Shown here piece after piece: positions 45,922-57,042 of a stretch of 64,000 nucleotides of DNA (the first letter of the stretch is position 1; each line of letters opens with the position of its first letter). This stretch comes from Anolis sagrei. Taxonomy: Eukaryota > Chordata > Lepidosauria > Squamata > Anolidae. Both the position numbers and the translations under genes were made by a program. The notes under the pieces are model-generated. The model saw only the letters and a list, made by a program, of their open reading frames with translations. It was not told the DNA's origin and did no database searches. The DNA lies in NCBI RefSeq assembly GCF_037176765.1, contig NC_090024.1, forward strand, positions 169,077,278 through 169,141,277, in the 5' to 3' direction.

Positions 45922-46842
45922 CAGGTGTTCTCAAACTTTTTCAGCTGCAGGAGCCCTTTTTGAAGCAAAAGTTTCTTGTGGCACCCCAATAAATGATTAT
46001 ATATTATATTAAATATTGTATATAATGCATTTATATTAAGAAATGTTTATATATTATGTATAATATATAATGTATATATTAATAAAGGAAACAATAGTTC
46101 TCTCCATCCAAGAATTTTATGTGACCCCAGGTATGTGTGTGCATATATGTATATGTGTGTGTGTATGTGCGTTTCTTTTAGAAAAATATAAAAAACAAAC
46201 ATTTACTGATAAACAGCATTTACAAGGCTTGCTAAACAAGCTGGTTTTAATTTTGAGGAGTGAAGCTGAAGCTTTTACTGAGGGACTCTGTGCTTCCCTC
46301 CTCCTCCTGTTCCAAGGGTGCATCGGGCATCAGGGGTTCCCTTTCCTCACAAACACAGAGGTTGGTGGAGCCCAGAGGTTGGCACTGAGCAGCTGAGAGT
46401 CGGCTCTGCAGCCACCATGTTGTTCCGCTGCTGCATCTCTGACTAAGGGTATGTGGGCTTTCTGCCTTGCTAGTCCTTCTCCCCCCTTTTAAACAGGAGC
46501 AGCTGGCCAAAGGAAGGAACAAATGAGCATGTGCATCAAGAAGGAGGGCAAAGCACAAGCTGTGCTGTTGGTGCAGCTGTTGCCCATTTAAGGGTGGGTG
46601 GGGGGACAAGGACATGCCTTTCCTTTGCAGCTACCCAGCCAGGGAGGAGGAGGAAAGAGGGAGGAGGGACAACTGGCGCAGCCATGTGCGGACTTAGAGG
46701 AAGAGGAGGCGGAAGGGGGAGGTGCCACCACCATGTACACTTGGAGGGGGAGGAGCGGGGGGAGGAGGAGGTGGAAAGCACTGAGTTCCTCAATTTGCTT
46801 CATGGAGTCCTAAGGACTCTGCAGAACACACTTTGAAAACTG
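45922..46842. mobile_element. hAT-type element, relative of 20093-20736
   Basis: CAGGTGTTCTCAAACTTTTT and ACTTTGAAAACTG ends; the interior shares CAGGAGCCCTTTTTGAAGCA and TCATGGAGTCCTAAGGACTC with the copy at 20093. AT-rich at 45985-46080 and a G/A-rich minisatellite at 46590-46780. It lies in the last FGGY intron. 46850-48840 has no recognised content. Confidence 0.65.
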
Positions 46843-48849
46843 TTTTAGAGTATCCTGGGATTTGCAGGTGGTCTGGACATCTTGACCAGATCTAATTCAG
46901 ATTGATTTGCTGTCCAAACTGGGTAAAAGCATCATCAGTTGTTTCCTGAACTTATCAGCGCAGGGGAAGGAGATGAATCATGCCCCTCTTGTCACCACTG
47001 CTGCTCCTAATCTGAACACCTCTCTCCTCCTTTTCTGTTCATGAGGGCAGAGTCCTGAACCTAAACTACTTATGAATAAATATCACTGAAGCAAATGGAA
47101 AATACAGAAGCCAAACATGTGGCAAAACACACACTCTGGGACCCTAGTTCTACATAAGTTTACATCAATCATTTTTCTTTTTAAACAAGTGTGCTTTATT
47201 ACCATGTCCCTCATCACCTCACTATATGTTTAATTGTGAAGTGCTCTGATCCATCTTAGAACTTTGGATCCATTTTATTCAAGTTTATTTGGGTTTTATG
47301 TTCTTAAACTCTAAGCAGATTAAGGCCTTCGCTGAAAATCTGAACTAGGAATGGGAGAATCCATATGTATTTCTGCAAATCTTTTATTTGCCGGCAGATG
47401 GTGCTGTAGCCCTTCTTGAACAAAAGCCTCTACAGGTTCTGTTTTGTGTTGGAAAACAATTGCTGGGTTCTTGAAATAAGTTAGGAAAGTTAGGAAAGTT
47501 CAGGAAATATTTCTTTATGCTTGCAGACACCTGTGTTCCTTGAATAGCCTCTCTGGAAAGATGCCTCATTTAAGAATGTCAGAAGGTCTATGAGACTTCT
47601 TAAATTAAATTATCATAATCTAAACCCAATTAGAGGTGATTAATAGATACTCCCCAACACATACAGAATTCCATTTTACATTGTTTAGGAAGGTCTCCAG
47701 AGAGGATTTTCAGGGAAAGGGGTAAGAGGGCAGAAGAAACTTTTCTTCTTTGAGTTTCCTCAAGTTATCTTAGGATCGAAGCCAATGTGTGTCTTGATTC
47801 ACATTTGATTGGAAGGTATAAAACAGTGTGGGGCAATTATTTAGCTCCATTAATGAACAATGCAAGAAAATTGAGACATGTTTTTGAATACCTATGGGAG
47901 AATCCCTGCAGATGAACATTTCAACAGTTCAGCCAAAACTATTTGTTGTCTGAGATGCCATGGGATATCTTTGCAAATTAATTTTGCTTTCACTTATTGA
48001 TTCCTGTTCTTGCTATATCACATTTCTTATTAGAAAAACCCCCTTCCCTTTAAAAAAAAATCCTCACTCAATGTTTTGCCTATCTGTTTATTTTCCTTAT
48101 CTCCCACTCCTAATTGTCCCATCTCTTAAAAAAGAATCAGGAAGGGAATCAATCCTCAGTTTTCCTCCTGGTATTTCCTTCCTCCATCCTTCTCAAAGGT
48201 GTTTTCCTACTTCGTGCAGGAAACACGTGTCTGGGTATCCAAATTAGTAACTCTTCCTGGCTGGAAGGAAGGTATAAAAAACCCTCTAGTAGAAATGGGA
48301 GAGGTAAACCAACTCATCTTGATTAAGCCTCTATTACCTTACAGCAGAGCATTCTAAACTGTGTGTCATGACATGTTAGTGTGTTGGCTTCAGTGTGTAG
48401 GTGTATCACATGAATGTAATGAGAAACTTCTTAATCTGTGTGAAATAAGCAATACATCATATGTTTTAAATATATATAAATGAAAGATTTTCATGAAATA
48501 TGTTGTATATCCACACATTTTGTTATTATAATTTATGTATAGGGTTGTATCTCTTATAAGGGGTTGGTTGAACCTCCAGCGTATGATTTAAACTGAATTA
48601 CTATATTGCAAAATGATCCATGTCTAAAAATGTGTTGTCTTTGCCTTTACACACATCTGTGGTAGCATCCACATTTTTATGATGCCTTATTTTTCATGTT
48701 CTGATAAGCACAGTGTCTTTTTCTATTGGATCCCCAGTGGAAGAAGAAATAAATGTCAAATACCACAGGCAAAGTAAGACAGCTTAATATTGTTTCTTCT
48801 CCTAGACTGATAATCTGAAAAGCAAAACAAAACAAAACACTGTTCTTAC

Positions 48850-48911
48850 CTTTTATCCTTGTGGTTTGGCAGTACAATTCTTCCAACTCTCCCCATTTTC
48901 TCCATAGCATC
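48850..48911 (-). CDS. FGGY: FGGY penultimate coding exon
   Basis: 62 bases on the minus strand between a TTTAAACAG acceptor and a GTAAGA donor read DAMEKMGRVGRIVLPNHKDK and leave AG. Those two bases join the A of the last exon to make Arg, giving KDKRFYDKKY. Human FGGY has EAMAKMSKVGKVVFPRLQDK followed by KYYDKKY here, so order, phase and sequence all agree. The exon lies near the C-terminus, in or just after the second actin-like kinase lobe. Upstream exons were not found between 48912 and 64000, in keeping with the very large introns of this gene. Confidence 0.9.
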
Positions 48912-49034
48912 CTGTTTAAAGATCAACGGAAGCCAGAGTGGCCTGTTTCAGTTTAACATTCTTGGTAAAGAACAAGATGTTTCAGAAATTGAACAGAACA
49001 CTGCTGATGAGTTTTGTCTTAGGTTAAAAACTGT

Positions 49035-49290
49035 TGTTGTTGTTCATTCGTTCAGTCGTCTCCGACTCTTCGTGACCCCATGGACCAGCCCACGCCAGAG
49101 CTCCCTGTCGGCCGTCACCACCCCCAGCTCCCTCAAGGTCAGTCCAGTCACTTCAAGGATGCCATCCATCCATCCTGCCCTTGGTTGGCCCCTCTTCCTT
49201 CCGCCCTCCACCTTCCCCAGCATAATTGTCTTCTCTAGCCTTTCCTGTCTCCTCATGATGTGACCAAAGTACTTAAAAACTAGACGGCTT
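49035..49290 (-). mobile_element. BovB (RTE) LINE 3' end
   Basis: The minus strand encodes FGHIMRRQERLEKTIMLGKV, EGGRKRGQPRAGWMDGI, TLRELGVVTADRELWRGLVH and GVTKSRRRLNE, then 3' UTR and (AAC)n. This is the characteristic BovB C-terminus, with an open frame of about 84 codons. An (AG)n microsatellite at 49308-49342 adjoins it. Confidence 0.9.
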
Positions 49291-49307
49291 GAAATATAGT
49301 TTGCAAA

Positions 49308-49343
<36 letters not shown>

Positions 49344-50239
49344 TATTGAAATATAGTTTTCCTTATCAAACAGCAAAGAGAATAGTGCAGACTACTCAGT
49401 AGGCCAAATACCCAAAAATGAATTCAGGAGATTAAAAAAACATACACAGCATAAAAGAATTTAAGAAATTTAGTGTTCCATCACACATGTATGCATGTAC
49501 ACAATAACAGACAGTACATGGATTAGGCTGGAAAACATCTACAGTTTTAGAAACATGTTGGTCCTACCAAGTGTCAGGCAGTGAGTCCAACTGAAAGCAA
49601 TGAGATTTGACCTTGCTTTGACTACTTCATTTTTTTCCTGTGATGCCCACAAACATGTACTTGGTTAGCTGAGAAATATATGTATAAGTACATCTAAGTT
49701 TTTACAGGTAGATTACACAGTACAGTGCCTTAGCCAGAAATGTAAACCTGGATGGGCCCGACTATAATGAGGGTAGCTAGAATAGTTAAATGAAAAATAG
49801 GTGATCCACAATGCTTAAAAATTATGATTCAATAAGGTAACTATCTCCTGTCAGGATATAAAAAACATACAGTTTAAAAGAACTTCAGAAATTTAGTGTT
49901 GAGCCATATACAGCCTTGTGAGTATAATGACTTTTCCATTCTTGCTCTGAAAAGTGGAGGGCAGATGGTTGTTTGAGGTGGCAGGACCTCCATGGCCTTC
50001 ATTTGGCCATGGGTTTAGCCCAGAAGCACCCAGGATAAGGTCAGCAAGTATGGTTTCTTCTCTCTCCCCACATGTAACACATATATAGAGAAAAGGAAGG
50101 CTCTTAATTACAACTAAAATAAGTTCTAGTGGTTGATTGTAAACATTTCCTGTCTTCTTTGCAATATCTGTATGTAAATGGTGGCTTAAATCAGGATTAA
50201 ATGACATACCATCCATACTATAAGGCCTCTGTGTCTTAA

Positions 50240-50478
50240 GGCACATCTACACTGATCACTAAAGTCAGTTTCAAACCAGTATTGAAGAAAGTGGTTGCGA
50301 TGGGCTGATGATTATATAGGAAATCCTGGAACTAGTTTGAGACTTGGTTGATGATTACACAAACCATAGAGTATTGATGCACATTAAGGGATTTCTTTTG
50401 TGGCCATTTGTTGTCTAGCCACCACAGTTGGAAGCTAATTTCAAATTGCATTAAAGGGTTAGTGTAGATGTGGATCAA
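50240..50478. mobile_element. short MITE with CATCTACACTGA termini, copy 2
   Basis: CACATCTACACTGATCAC and GGTTAGTGTAGATGTGG are inverted ends; the interior shares TTTGAGACTTGG / GCATTAAAGGGT motifs with 2012-2253. Confidence 0.6.
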
Positions 50479-50813
50479 GCTATCAATACTTACATGCTTG
50501 ACACTGTTCCTTTATTTAATTATCTGAAATATTTACATTTCTGGTAGTGAATATTCATATTAAAAGCTACAGGTGTGCCTCAGAACCCCAAATTGAGCCC
50601 TTTTTGTTTTGCATTTTTTAAATTATTTGCAACGTGTACACAATATAACATAACTACTGCTATGTAAAACCACCAATTAACAATATTAATTTTACACTTT
50701 TTAATAATGTGTATCTTTTTAGAAAGAAAACTTCCCAACCCTACCCCATATAGAGTCTTACAATATTTTGTCCTATCAAAGCACTTAACAAGCAATATAT
50801 GTTTATTAATATA

Positions 50814-52590
50814 CTAGCTTGGGGACCCGGCGTTGCCCGGGTTATTAGAGAAAGTGGGTTATGGCGGTTCCATATGCCAAGTTTGGTCTTTATTGGTCTT
50901 TGGATAATGGCAGCATTATTTTCAGGAAGTGAGTGAAGGTACTTGAAGTCCCATCATCCATGGGCCATCCTCCTACAAACCGCAGCAGGATATAGAGTGG
51001 GTCATGGGGGCTCTGTGTGCCAAGTTTGGTCTTTATCAGTCATTAGATGAGGGTGGCAGTGGAGTCAGTAAGTGAGTGAAGGTATTGCAAGTCCCATCAT
51101 CCAAAGTCCATCCCCTTTCAAATTGCAGCAGGATGTAGAGTGGATCATGGGGGCTCTGTGTGCCAAGTGTGGTCTTGATTGGTCATTAGAAGAGGGTTGC
51201 AGCAATCTTTGGAAGGGAGTGGAGGTACTTGAAGTCCCATCATCCATGGTCTGTCCTCCTCCAAACTGCACCAGGATGTAGAGTGGGTCATTGGTGCTCC
51301 ATGTGCCAAGTTTAGTCTTCATTAGTCATTGGCGAGGGTCTCAGTGGTCTCAGGAAGTGAGCAAAGGTACTGTAAGTCCCATCATCCATCTCCAAAGTTT
51401 TCCAAATAACACCAGGACGTAAAGTGGGTCATGAGAGGTCTATGTGCCAAGTTTGGTGTTGATCCGTCATTGGATGAGGTTTGCAGAGGTCTCAGAATGT
51501 GAGTGAAGGTACTGGAAGTTCCATCATCCATGGTCCACCCTTCTCCAAAACTGCAGCAGGAGGTAGAGTGGGTCATGGGGGCTCTGTGTGCCAACTTTGG
51601 TCTTGATTGGTCATTAGATGAGTTTTGCAGCAATCTTGGGTAGTGGAGGTACTTGAAGTCCCATCATCCATGGTCTGTCGTCCTCCAAACTGCTCCAGGA
51701 TGTAGAGCTCCATGTGCCAAGTTTAGTCTTGATGAGTCATTGGCGAGGGTCTCAGTGGTCTCAGGAAGTGAGTGAAGTGACTGCAAGTCCCATCATCCAT
51801 TGTCAAATTCTTCCAAACCGCACCAGGATGTAGAGTGAGTTATGCGGGCTCTCTGTGTAAATTGTGGTCCTGATCCATCATTGTTGGCAGTTATAATGGT
51901 CTTAGGAAGGGAGTGCAGGTATTGCAAGTCCCATCGTCCATGGTGCATCCTCCTTCAAACTGCACCTGGATGTAGAGTGTGTCATGGTGACTCAGTGTGC
52001 CAAGTTTGGTATTTATTGGTAATTGGATGAGGGTTGCAGTGGTCTGAAGAATGAGCAATGGTACTGCAAGTCCCATAATCCACGGTCCATCTCCAGCCAA
52101 ACCACACCAGGACGTAAAGTGGGTCATGAGAGGTCTCTGTGCGAAGTTTGGTCCTGATCAGTCATTGGATAAGGTTAACAGCGGTCTCAGAATGTGAGTG
52201 GTGGTACTGCAAGTCCCATCATCCATGGTTCATACTCCTCCAAACTGAAGTAGGATGTCGAGTGGGTGATGGGGGCTCTGTGTGCCTATTTCGGTCTGTA
52301 TTGGGAGTGTTCTGACCCAGCCCCCTCTGGCCTTTCCTTTCCTCTCTTTGTCATCTCGGAATGTTGGATTTGAGGCTGCCCAATCAGAGACCATATGCAA
52401 ATTTCCTTCTGTCATGCCCTGTTTCTGCCATGAACCCTCTTCTCCACCAGGGGCTCCCATTGAAGCTGCCCAATCAGAGACCATATGCAAATAGCACCAC
52501 AGCGGCAGCCAATCAGAACGCTGCCACATACACCGTCCGCCCTTCCTCTGTCCGATACAAACAAACACTCTTCTTTATTATATATATAGA
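50814..52590 (-). mobile_element. 1.8-kb non-autonomous Helitron with ~140-bp repeats
   Basis: On the minus strand it starts TCTATATATATAATAAAG after an A and ends with a perfect hairpin ACCCGG GCAACG CCGGGT, then CCCCAAG and CTAG before a T (50817-50814). Most of the body is about ten tandem units of ~140 bases, anchored on the plus strand by GTCCCATCATCCAT near 50950, 51090, 51235, 51378, 51515, 51657, 51787, 51927, 52067 and 52213. The last ~250 bases next to the 5' terminus hold CCAAT and octamer motifs, annotated separately. Confidence 0.85.
52380..52515. promoter_or_regulatory. CCAAT/octamer cluster inside the Helitron
   Basis: Two copies of CCAATCAGAGACCATATGCA plus AAT (from 52380 and from 52470) carry a CCAAT box and the octamer ATGCAAAT (52395-52402, 52485-52492). 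A third CCAATCAGA is at 52509. This pairing is reminiscent of divergent histone H2A-H2B promoters. Whether it is a captured promoter is inference. Confidence 0.45.
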
Positions 52591-54059
52591 TATAGATATA
52601 GATGTGTGTGTGAAATTTACACAAAGTATACAAAGGTTACCTAGTATACAACATTTATCATAATTTTGCCTTTCTTTCTGTCAGTGTATTTTTAATCACT
52701 CAACACCATTATGGACCAGCCTTTAAATATTTTGCCTATAGATTCTGTGAATAGCTTCCAATTATTTTTAAAACATTGCATTGTTTTATTTCTAAGGAGA
52801 TATGCCAGTTTATCAAATTTCATAAAGTTTAGGAGTTTGATCAACCATTCACTTAAAGGTTTTTCCTAGGGAGGAGTGGGGGCGGGGGGTGAAATCACAT
52901 TTTGATAGTGATATTATGTAGTGATTTGGTGTTCTGGCAAGCTGTTGTGTGACCTTCACAAGGGAAGTATTTTCTTATAAAAGATATATGGTGTTCAGGA
53001 AGAAAAATACTAATAGTTATATGTTTGTTGTACAGCAAGCCAATCATCTGGGAAGGCGTTAAGTGTCCTAGAAAGGAAGAAATCTACTCTGAGAAGAGAA
53101 CGACAGCTGGCAATTCCCCTGAGCTTTTTTGTCTTTCCTGTCCGGGTCATAGGTAGTGTACAGACAGAACATTCTCTGCTTGGCTTAGACACTCTTTATT
53201 CCTTTGGACATGAGCCAGTCTTTCAGATAAATATATACTCACACAACTGTTATTTAAAAGCAGTTATTCACTTAGCTTTAAAGCTTTTTTCTTGCTTGCT
53301 CCCCTTGGTTTTTTGGAAAGAAGAAAACACCCACCCACACAAACCATAAAAAGATTAAATGGCTTTCTTTCAGGGAAGGAGAAGAGAAAGAGAGAAGGGC
53401 AATACCCGGCAAGTACCTTGCCATGATGCACTTATCTGGTGTTATTTTTGTAGGCTATTTAATCACAGGTTCTGTGCTAGAACTGGCTGAAAGGTCTGGG
53501 AAAATCTCACACACCCTCCACCAGACATTGAGTTCAAGGAACATTACCCAGTTACCTATAATTACAGAGCACATAAAAGATGAAAAACACTTCTCCCATC
53601 ATTATTTCATTAATCCCCAATTAATCCTAATAACCTGGTGGAAAGGGAAGGCAATCGTGGCTCTCCATTCACACATGGAAAACTGGGGCACCATTTATGC
53701 CTGCAAATGTTTTACCAGTTTCTTTTTGCCTAAAGTGTAGCTGGGAAAGTCACTTAGCCAGTCTTATAGTTCTACCAACAGTGAGTAATGCAGATGGTTT
53801 CCAACAGCATGCAGGTAATTCCAGGTTTAAATCACTGGAATTTTGTTGTCCACACAATACACAAATTAGGATTAGAGCTGTGGAAAGAGTCTCAGGACAC
53901 TCTAGGGTCTTAGCAAGTCCTCAGGGGAAATATAGTATACTATATTTCATTGTATAATAGTCACCATTGCATAATAGCTGCACTCCCATTTTTTGAGTCC
54001 TGGCTTAGGTATTTTCAAATTCCTTGTGTAATAGTCACATCCTTGATTGACTGGTAGGT

Positions 54060-54512
54060 AGCCTCCCTGCTGTAAATGTCCATTCATTTGGCCACCCATC
54101 CATCTAGAGACCTGCCCACATACTCACTCTTACACCTACCCATCTGCCCACCAGAGGCCCACCCACCCCACTTTGTTCACTCGGACATCCGCTTGCCCAC
54201 CCACACAACCAAAGACCCACCTACCCACTTAATTTGTTTGCCCATCCACTCACCCGCCCAAAGACTCATTCGCCCACGCATGCATACTTCAAGTGATGTT
54301 TTTGGAAGGGGGTGAGCAGTAAATGGATGGGCATCCGAGTGTGTGTATGGGTAAGTGAATGCGTGGGCAAGTGGTTGAGAACTACCCACCCTCTAACCCA
54401 CACACCATCCTGTAGGCAGCAGATTGCTGGGCACCCAAGTGAGTGAGTGAGTGTCTGACTGGGTCTTTAGGCAAGGTAGATGGGTGAGTGAGTGAGTGAG
54501 TGAGTGATGCAC
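54060..54512. repeat. CCCAYCCA / GAGT simple-repeat region
   Basis: CCACCCATCC-type repeats to about 54300, their complement (GGATGGG, GTGAGTG) after it, and (GAGT)n at 54440-54510. The two arms are loosely complementary. Confidence 0.6.
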
Positions 54513-55589
54513 CCTTGTTATAAGTTAATGTTTTGTGACAAAAAAAGCTTTTTTTCTCACATAATAGTCAGGGGGAAAAGTGTGACTATTATGCGATTAA
54601 AATTGTATTTTTCACAGCAGGTTGTATCTTTTGAATTATGTATTTCAATGGATCTGAGGGCATATACCTGCATTTCCCAGTTCATTTGCCTTGGAAATTC
54701 TTAGAGAATACTACCAAAAAAAGTATGAAGTTTTAGGTGTGATGGATGGCTACTAGGAAAAGAACCTTTTCGATATGATGCCTCAACTATGGAATGTTCT
54801 TATGTCAAAGGTTTATCTAATAACTACTTTCTTGTCATTTCATAACCAGTAGAAAGGTTTTTTTTTTTTAAAAAAATAAGAGTTGCTAGGCCTGTCAGTC
54901 ACTGCTTGTTTTGATTGTTTTGGCCAATTTTTAGAAAATACTGTTGCTTTTAGCGGTTTTTTAAATGGTTTGCTTCATACACATTTTTGTTTTATTTTCA
55001 GAATTTGTAAGTTGTTCTGAGAATCTCTTTGAAGGACAGCACAACAATCACTGAAACATAGAGAAACATGTTTAGTAGTATAATAGTATCATACCATATA
55101 TATCTCAGTGCTTCAAAACTAAGCCAATTTGAACCATGACGTCCCTCTTGGCAGCCTTGGGAAATACCAAATAACAACAATCAGATGGAATTCTGAAAGC
55201 TTTTCTTTTTTTACATGGTAGAGGTATGCTATTCTCATGGAGGAGCAAGTCAATGTGAGATCCAATTCTTCAGGTTTTGCTCATTTCAAAATATGCTCCT
55301 TTTCGTTAAATCAGTTGTAAACAAAGATAATAAGGATTGTCAAAACAGTTCAGATTAGCAGTCTGTTAATTTTAACAACACCAGAAGACCCATACTGGAT
55401 CAATCCAAGTGCATTATGCTGTTTTCAGAGTGGGCAAGGAGATGCCTATGGAAGGTCTATATAACCTTTGAGAAGTCTATATCCTTTTGCTCAGGTTCCC
55501 CAAGGGCTAGCACAATGAAGACACTGACAGTGATACACAGTCATCACGATTAGCAATTCTGAAGGCTTATCCCCCTTGATTTAAAATAT

Positions 55590-55815
55590 AACAGTGTGAC
55601 ATGATAGTTTAAGTGTTGGATAGGACTCTGGAGACCAGGATCAAATCCTCACTCAGCTATGGAAACCCACTGGGTGAACTTGGGCAAGTCACTATTTCTC
55701 GGTCTTGGAGAGGCGCTGGCAAACTCCTTCTGAACAAACCTTGCAAAAATAAAAACTATAATAGATTCCACTTAGTGTTGTCATAAATCAGAAATGACTT
55801 GAAGGCACACAACAT
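55590..55815 (+). mobile_element. tRNA-SINE (Sauria-like), near full length
   Basis: GATAGTTTAAGTGTTGGATA (A box), GATCAAATCCTC (B-box region), GGAAACCCACTGGGTGAACT, then TCATAAATCAGAAATGACTT with GAAGGCACACAACA at the tail. Confidence 0.75.
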
Positions 55816-56994
55816 CATAACATAGTGAAAGAAAGTGCTCTTTAGGGATAGTGACTCCCTGTTCAGAACAGCATTTCCACAGAAATTAATTAAAAGAATG
55901 ACCAATTTATTTTTGATAGCAGAGTAAGGACCAGCTCACAGAAGAGATGGCTGGTTTGTCACATGCTAAATTCAAATACGAACATTTAGTCATTAGCATT
56001 GTTTGAAACAGCCTTTAATAAAGTCATGAAAGTACAATGAATTTGCTTTTTAATGAAATAAAATCTTTTGTAACATTACTTATTTTGTACATTTATTTTC
56101 TCCTTTCCCGTAAGTGTTGTGCTAAAAATAAAGTCCCAAATGTTCATGTTTGATGATATTTGACCATAATTTCTAAAGACTAGGCAAAATGCAAGTGAAG
56201 CAGTTTTTCAGACAAAAATAGAGCCACTGTGGCAATAAATAAAAGGATGCATTCATAGTTTCTAGCCTTTGTTATAATGTCAAAGCTGAGACAGACACAA
56301 GCCAGTAAACAATCCAGTTAGCAGTTAGAGAGATTATCAGAACTGGAATAGTTGATTCTTTATATAGACAGGTAAAATTGGGTCCAACAAACTTGCTTTT
56401 GAAAAGATTAAGATGACAAGAAAAAACAAGCTATTTTGCTAACAAGAGTGAAGTGTAGAAGTACTGATTATTGTTGTATAATTTGAGTTGTATATATAAT
56501 TGTATATATAATTAGACATTATGGAATGTGTATTGCCCTAATGTCTAATTTGGCCCAAAGTGAATAGGACTTGGATTTCATACTATCAAGTATGAAGACC
56601 TATTTCAGCTCAAATAGCTTTAACTGGTGAGAAATAGAGTTAAAATACAGCCAAATGCTACAGTATTTATTTGGCTGAAGAGATTCTTTGGAGATTGTAC
56701 TCAAATTACTAAGCACACTATCAGTTTGAGCATTATGCTCCCATTCCTTTCGCAGTACACTGCTCCTAGAATGAATTAACATACCAGCAATGTGTGGTAC
56801 AGGCCCATGCTAAATATGTTTTGTTCACTAGCATTTCCCCAGGTTGGCTTTGTTGACCAAGTATATTTCTATCACTCTTTTGGATATGTATAATAAAACT
56901 AATGTTTTAAAAATGAGGTTTACACTGCACATTCTATGGGTAAATCTATACTGCCTGGAAAATCCACAGCCAGTCCAGAGCAAAAATGTTCTGA

Positions 56995-56996
<2 letters not shown>

Positions 56997-57041
<45 letters not shown>
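56997..57041. repeat. (ATT)n microsatellite
   Basis: About 15 perfect repeats next to the LINE tail. Confidence 0.95.

Positions 57042-57042
<1 letters not shown>

Noticed and set aside
46247-46836. Overlapping open frames rich in Gly/Arg or Pro/Ser
   Set aside because: They fall in the G/A-rich minisatellite of a hAT element.
54060-54512. Low-complexity frames resembling a Pro/His-rich protein
   Set aside because: Simple-sequence region only.
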